DNA of 16,193 bases from Candidatus Pacebacteria bacterium UBA6188 (GTDB lineage: Bacteria; Patescibacteriota; Microgenomatia; UBA1400; PJMF01), in contig DITI01000032.1 in NCBI GenBank assembly GCA_002422765.1, forward strand, positions 1 through 16,193, written 5' to 3'. The notes beneath the pieces are model-generated. The model saw only the letters and a program-made list of their open reading frames with translations. It was not told the origin of the DNA and searched no databases. Every line of letters begins with the position of its first letter. Position 1 is the stretch's first letter. This document shows positions 13,258-16,193 of this stretch, piece by piece. A program made the translations under genes and the position numbers.

Positions 13258-13557
13258 ATGCCCAAAAAAATAGTTAAAGCAGATAAAAATAAAAACGGTG
13301 TTGATGACCGCTTAGACTGGATCACTAACGTTTGCGCAGTCGTCCTACCCTTCACCACTCTTGACCAACTCTACATCATTTACGTCAAGCGAGAAACCGC
13401 TGGCGTCTCCGCTATCACTTGGTTTCTCTATGGCCTGCTTAGCATTCCTCTCCTAATCTACTCTTTGAAAAGAAAAGACTTGCCTATGATTTTGCTCAAC
13501 GGTCTGTGGGTGTTGTTTGATTTCGCCGTCTGGGCTGGAGTAACTATTTTTTCCTAG
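13258..13557 (+). CDS. PQ-loop/SemiSWEET-like small membrane protein
   Basis: 99 residues with three membrane segments: ITNVCAVVLPFTTLDQLYIIY (22-42), AITWFLYGLLSIPLLIYSL (52-70) and LLNGLWVLFDFAVWAGVTIF (79-98). The pattern Pro31...Gln37, then VKRETAGVSAITWF and the final Asn/Trp-rich helix, resembles half-transporters of the SemiSWEET/PQ-loop type, which dimerise to move sugars or other small solutes. The N-terminus D9xNxNGxDDxxD20 looks like a calcium-binding EF-hand loop. The family call rests on pattern only. Its 3' end overlaps the converging methyltransferase by 14 nt. Confidence 0.55.
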   Translation: MPKKIVKADKNKNGVDDRLDWITNVCAVVLPFTTLDQLYIIYVKRETAGVSAITWFLYGLLSIPLLIYSLKRKDLPMILLNGLWVLFDFAVWAGVTIFS

Positions 13558-14185
13558 CCAAACAATAAATCCACTTAACCTCCAAGCGCCCGCCAATATC
13601 TGGCAAATTGTCCTGAATTTGCAAAATTTCAAAACCAGTTTTTGCCACCAAAAACTCGACTTCAGTCTTAGTAAACCATCTAAAAAACCGCTCGTGCAAG
13701 GAAACATTATCAGCAACCACCGCGGTTTTTGCCTGACCAAGTTGTTGCTTGACGTAAACGTGCAAAATACCACCCTTTTCCAAAACTCTATTAAATTCCT
13801 CTAGAGCCTTGGTAACTTCCTCAATCGTTTCTAGATGCAATAAAGAAGCCTGAGCCCAGACTCCAGCGAAGCTCTCATTGGCAAAAGGCAGATCTAGAAA
13901 ATTGCCTTGTATAAAAGTGAGGTCTGGATAACTCTCTCTGGCCAACCCTATTAAAGAATTGGACAAGTCAAGACCAGTCACCTCCAAACCCAGCTCACTC
14001 AAGATTTGCGTATCTCTGCCAGCAGCACAACCAGCATCTAAAACTTTTTTGCCTTGACCAACGGCTAGGGAAAATTTTTCTTGAAGCTCTCTGTTTGATA
14101 AATTCGAAATGGTGAGCGCATATTGCTTGGCATTGGCTTCATACCAAGCAATAGTATCCTTAAAACCTTTAATTTTCTTTGTCAT
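13544..14185 (-). CDS. class I SAM-dependent methyltransferase
   Basis: 213 residues from ATG 14185. The Rossmann motif I is VLDAGCAAGRDT (48-59), the ribose-binding acid is D73 in VTGLDLS, and motif II is FIQGNFLDLPFANESFAGVWAQASLLHL (91-118). The post-motif region FNRVLEKGGILHVYVKQ (about 133-150) is also typical. It resembles UbiE/type 11 methyltransferases; the substrate cannot be read from sequence. A GTG in frame at 14212 would add nine residues, but TGT-TAAAAC ends 7 nt before ATG 14185, which favours the shorter form. Confidence 0.85.
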   Translation of the reverse strand: MTKKIKGFKDTIAWYEANAKQYALTISNLSNRELQEKFSLAVGQGKKVLDAGCAAGRDTQILSELGLEVTGLDLSNSLIGLARESYPDLTFIQGNFLDLPFANESFAGVWAQASLLHLETIEEVTKALEEFNRVLEKGGILHVYVKQQLGQAKTAVVADNVSLHERFFRWFTKTEVEFLVAKTGFEILQIQDNLPDIGGRLEVKWIYCLARKK

Positions 14186-14192
14186 GTCTACA

Positions 14193-14201
14193 GTTTTAAC
14201 A
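14193..14201 (-). promoter_or_regulatory. extended -10 promoter of the methyltransferase gene
   Basis: On the minus strand TGT-TAAAAC (14201-14193) followed by 7 nt and ATG 14185. The match to the -10 consensus is moderate. Confidence 0.4.
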
Positions 14202-14230
14202 AATTTTCCCACATTTGGCTATTCTCAAAA

Positions 14231-14462
14231 GTTATAGGATAAGAGTTTCGCCTTTTTTCGCCATTTCAAAAAATTATAGGATAATTATGTGGAAAGAAAG
14301 GGAAAACTCCAACAAAAGCTTGTTTTGCAAAAGCAAAGTCAGCATTTTTCCCTCTTGACCCACAGAGCCACAATCTGTTACTGTTGGATATAGATCAAAA
14401 CAATACTTTGATCTAAAAAGATTCATTCCTCACCAATTAACCCACAAAGTTATGGGATATAG
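14231..14462. repeat. four copies of a GTTATAGGATA-type direct repeat
   Basis: Copies are at 14231-14243 (GTTATAGGATAAG), 14273-14285 (ATTATAGGATAAT), 14380-14393 (ACTGTTGGATATAG) and 14449-14462 (GTTATGGGATATAG), all in the same orientation. GG-to-GG distances are 42, 107 and 69 nt. The fourth sits between the -35 and -10 of the HTH gene promoter. They fill the longest gene-free stretch near the right end (14186-14506), which otherwise holds only a palindrome and promoters. Confidence 0.5.
14391..14415. repeat. perfect 9-bp inverted repeat
   Basis: TAGATCAAA (14391-14399) and TTTGATCTA (14407-14415) are separated by 7 nt. There is no T run on either strand, so it looks more like a regulator site than a terminator. 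Its left arm touches the third direct repeat. Confidence 0.5.
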
Positions 14463-14465
14463 AAT
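14437..14465 (+). promoter_or_regulatory. promoter of the HTH gene
   Basis: TTAACC (14437-14442), 17 nt, TAGAAT (14460-14465). The predicted start near 14472 leaves a 35-nt leader with the Shine-Dalgarno AAAGGA (6 nt before the ATG). A direct repeat copy occupies the spacer. Confidence 0.5.
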
Positions 14466-14506
14466 TTATTTAGTCAGGGTCTAGCGCCCAAGTAGCGAAA
14501 GGAAGC

Positions 14507-14779
14507 ATGAACGATAATCTCAACATGATTAGTGAAGACGAAAAAAGAACCGGCCGAGCCGATGATGCTAGTAAGTTAGACATCAAAAACTTACCAGATC
14601 TCTTAACCGTGCGAGAAGTAGCAGATCTATTGCGCGTTTCCCCTCTCACTATCAAGCGCTGGGGCAAAAGAGGTAAATTACCAGCCATTCGCATCAATTC
14701 TCGAGGTGACAGACGCTACAAAAAAGAAGCCGTTCTCTGGTTATTGGGAGTCAATCCTAATGGCGCTGAAGAAGAATAG
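14507..14779 (+). CDS. BldC/MerR-like helix-turn-helix DNA-binding protein
   Basis: 90 residues. The core LLTVREVADLLRVSPLTIKRWGKRGKLPAIRI (32-63) followed by RGDRRYKKEAVLWLL (66-80) is a winged helix-turn-helix of the MerR/excisionase type (HTH_17). It closely matches the architecture of BldC (LLTPxEVAxxxxVxPxTVxRWxxxGKL...GxHRRY). BldC proteins bind head-to-tail on direct repeats without a ligand domain. The first 28 residues are acidic and probably disordered. GAAAGGA lies 6 nt before ATG 14507. The stop codon abuts that of the converging glycosyltransferase with no spacer. Autoregulation through the repeats upstream is an inference. Confidence 0.8.
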   Translation: MNDNLNMISEDEKRTGRADDASKLDIKNLPDLLTVREVADLLRVSPLTIKRWGKRGKLPAIRINSRGDRRYKKEAVLWLLGVNPNGAEEE

Positions 14780-15568
14780 TTAAGTAGCCAAAATTTCTCG
14801 CCAAGTCAGCTTGATAAAAGCCAACAAACGCAATTGGCGACGATAACGCCAAGGTTGCTTGATGAGGCGATAGAGCCATTCCAAACCGATTTTTTGCACT
14901 AGCTGAGGTGCTCTAGGCACTTTAGCCAAGATAAAGTCAAAAGAACCGCCCACTGCCATGGCAGTTCTGACTCGATTGCTTTGTAAAAGTTGCAAATGTT
15001 CAACAATCCACTTCTCCTGATCTGGAGCTCCTAAGGCTACAAAAACTAGACTTGGTTGTAGTTTTTTAATAATTGCAGCCAAGGCCTGCTCTTCGACTGG
15101 TAAAATTTCATTTTTTTCCTGATAAGCCTCGGTCCAATAAAGATTGGGGCCAATTTTTAACAAACTACTTTGATCCTCAAATGACTCACCCTGATAAGAA
15201 CCCTTGTAATCTCGACCACCAATTACCAAAGCTTTGAGTTCATGCTGTTGCGCCAAATCGAGTAAATACTCGACCACTTCCACTCCAGCCAAGCGCTCGG
15301 TCAAAGCCGCTGGCAATCGCCCAAATAACTTGAGCAAACGAGAAGCCCAAACCAAGCCAATTCCATCTGCCAATAAATAGTCGGCCTGCTGAAGATTTTT
15401 GGCAAAAGCTGGATCTTGCTTGGTTAGAACAACTTGCTCTGGATTGGGAGTAAAAATGCTGAGGGTTGCTTTTGCCTGATCAACAAGCAAAGAATCTTGC
15501 AAAGTGGCAAAAAACTCCTTTTTTGAAGTGTTGAGAATTGGCAAACCAAAAAGCCTGACTTTTTGCAT
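14780..15568 (-). CDS. WecG/TagA/CpsF-family glycosyltransferase
   Basis: 262 residues. The family transfers a sugar (for example N-acetylmannosamine) onto a polyprenyl-diphosphate-linked acceptor at the inner membrane face. Motifs are TPNPEQVVL (40-48), YLLADGIGLVWASRL (64-78), LTERLAGVEV (89-98), VFVALGAPDQEKW (about 174-186) and AVGGSFDFI (about 204-212). The C-terminal RAPQLVQKIGLEWLYRLIKQPWRYRRQ is a typical membrane-associated tail. The usual Asp in the RxxGxD motif is Glu here (AGVEV), which could affect catalysis or be a tolerated change. The start ATG 15568 follows an extended -10 box by 7 nt. It is divergent from the MurL-like gene. Confidence 0.88.
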   Translation of the reverse strand: MQKVRLFGLPILNTSKKEFFATLQDSLLVDQAKATLSIFTPNPEQVVLTKQDPAFAKNLQQADYLLADGIGLVWASRLLKLFGRLPAALTERLAGVEVVEYLLDLAQQHELKALVIGGRDYKGSYQGESFEDQSSLLKIGPNLYWTEAYQEKNEILPVEEQALAAIIKKLQPSLVFVALGAPDQEKWIVEHLQLLQSNRVRTAMAVGGSFDFILAKVPRAPQLVQKIGLEWLYRLIKQPWRYRRQLRLLAFIKLTWREILAT

Positions 15569-15575
15569 AGCCCTA

Positions 15576-15584
15576 ATTTTAACA
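15576..15584 (-). promoter_or_regulatory. extended -10 promoter of the WecG/TagA gene
   Basis: On the minus strand TGT-TAAAAT (15584-15576) followed by 7 nt and ATG 15568. Confidence 0.6.
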
Positions 15585-15589
15585 GGTTT

Positions 15590-15619
15590 TTTACGCTAAA
15601 GGCTAAATCATGCTAAAAT
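15590..15619 (+). promoter_or_regulatory. promoter of the MurL-like gene
   Basis: TTTACG (15590-15595), 18 nt, TAAAAT (15614-15619) preceded by TGC, then 7 nt to ATG 15627. No Shine-Dalgarno is present. Confidence 0.6.
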
Positions 15620-15626
15620 TTAAGCT

Positions 15627-16193
15627 ATGGATTTAGCACATTTACGTCAAAAGCACCCGCGCCTCATTTATGATGGCTTTAAGTTGCATCAGGTAGAACA
15701 AGATTTGATTTTAACTTTTCACTTGTTTTTAGAACCAGATTTACATTTTGCCCCAACTCTCAAAATTAAAAATTTGCCTCAAGAGATTCTAGAGCAAATC
15801 AACGATAGTCAAACTCTCGACCCTACTCTTGAGCGCTTATTTTTTCATCTTGGCTTGGCAGAAATACCTAGTTATTTCAAAGCCGCTTGTCCAGCTGAAG
15901 TTCTGATCAGACATCAAGGTCAAATTGAAACCGCTGCTCTAGATTTTTGGCATGATTTATTAATTCGAGGCTTAGGCGAGTTTTATTATCAAAATCAACT
16001 TGATTTCACCCCTGCCAATTTTGTACAAGTCAAAAGTGAATTGATCGAAAATTCAGAAAATTCAGGTCAAAAAAGCAGTTTTCAAAGCCCAAAAGCTAGT
16101 CAAATTTTGATCCCTGTTGGCGGCGGGAAGGATTCGGCTACGGTCTTGGGCATGATGGAAGAGCGTCGCCTACCTTACGACGTCTTATTACTA
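15627..16193 (+). CDS. murL: MurL-like UDP-MurNAc-L-Ala-L-Glu epimerase, N-terminal part
   Basis: 189 codons are open to the window edge. The P-loop-like motif ILIPVGGGKDSATVLGMM (about 161-178) and the preceding FFHLGLAEIPSYFKAACP and LLIRGLGEFYYQNQ resemble the MurL family. MurL converts the terminal L-Glu of UDP-MurNAc-L-Ala-L-Glu to D-Glu, in place of glutamate racemase, together with a modified MurD (MurD2). The GGGKDS motif is ATP-pyrophosphatase-like, consistent with adenylation of the glutamate. A Ser/Lys/Gln-rich stretch (around ENSENSGQKSSFQS) before the motif is probably a loop. The rest is outside the window, and other ATP-PPi-loop enzymes are the main alternative. Confidence 0.65.
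   Translation, partial: MDLAHLRQKHPRLIYDGFKLHQVEQDLILTFHLFLEPDLHFAPTLKIKNLPQEILEQINDSQTLDPTLERLFFHLGLAEIPSYFKAACPAEVLIRHQGQIETAALDFWHDLLIRGLGEFYYQNQLDFTPANFVQVKSELIENSENSGQKSSFQSPKASQILIPVGGGKDSATVLGMMEERRLPYDVLLL

Noticed and set aside
14231..14462. CRISPR array
   Set aside because: The repeats are only about 13 nt, imperfect and irregularly spaced, with no cas genes.
14213..14506. Replication origin with DnaA boxes
   Set aside because: CCCACA and GTGGAA pieces occur several times, but no site is a near-perfect TTATCCACA and no dnaA, dnaN or gyrase gene is nearby.
1..16193. tRNA genes, insertion sequences or prophage genes
   Set aside because: I saw no cloverleaf with a GGTTCGAATCC-type arm, no transposase or integrase motifs, and no terminal inverted repeats.

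Overview
The window reads as a chromosomal segment of a small-genome bacterium, most likely a member of the Candidate Phyla Radiation (Patescibacteria), possibly Microgenomates-like. Reasons: moderate GC, very tight packing, many short envelope proteins, a Cys-rich surface protein with a thrombospondin-1-like motif, DUF368 and DUF2207 membrane proteins, and standard stop codons with no sign of TGA recoding. The phylum is inferred; the gene identities are read from motifs.

Layout. A fragment of an unknown gene (1-158) is followed by a GalU-like nucleotidyltransferase (minus) that is divergent from a large bitopic surface protein (plus). Next comes secE-nusG-rplK-rplA (plus), with regulatory RNA in front of rplK and rplA. 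A minus-strand block (5495-11511) then interrupts the usual ribosomal protein cluster: DUF2207 protein, DUF368/PopT-like carrier, a threonine leader peptide with attenuator, thrS and a small unknown gene. rplJ-rplL (plus) follow behind an L10 leader. The last part holds a two-TM unknown protein, a SemiSWEET-like protein, a methyltransferase, a BldC-like DNA-binding protein with repeats upstream, a WecG/TagA glycosyltransferase and the start of a MurL-like epimerase, which is cut by the window edge.

Main result. Between DUF368 and thrS, on the minus strand, there appears to be a complete ribosome-mediated attenuator. A TTGTCA-16-TATAAT promoter leads into a 13-codon leader ORF (MLSLISNTTTTTA) with five consecutive Thr codons. 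It is followed by three segments, GCGGGGTT / AACCCCGC / GCGGG-ATTTTTT, that can form either an antiterminator or a terminator. The spacing fits classical amino-acid attenuation, controlling threonyl-tRNA synthetase and probably the gene after it.

Other regulation. Eleven start codons, including that of the leader peptide, lie 6-9 nt after a -10 box, often an extended TGn one. This implies widespread leaderless transcription and corrects several gene starts. In contrast, rplK, rplL, thrS, the gene after thrS and the HTH gene have Shine-Dalgarno signals. The rplK signal is 87 nt from its ATG but is brought to about 8 nt by a long hairpin. The rplK-rplA gap carries a mimic of the 23S rRNA L1-binding site. 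Several genes share an envelope theme (lipid-carrier recycling, surface glycosyl transfer, D-Glu supply, surface protein), but no single operon joins them.
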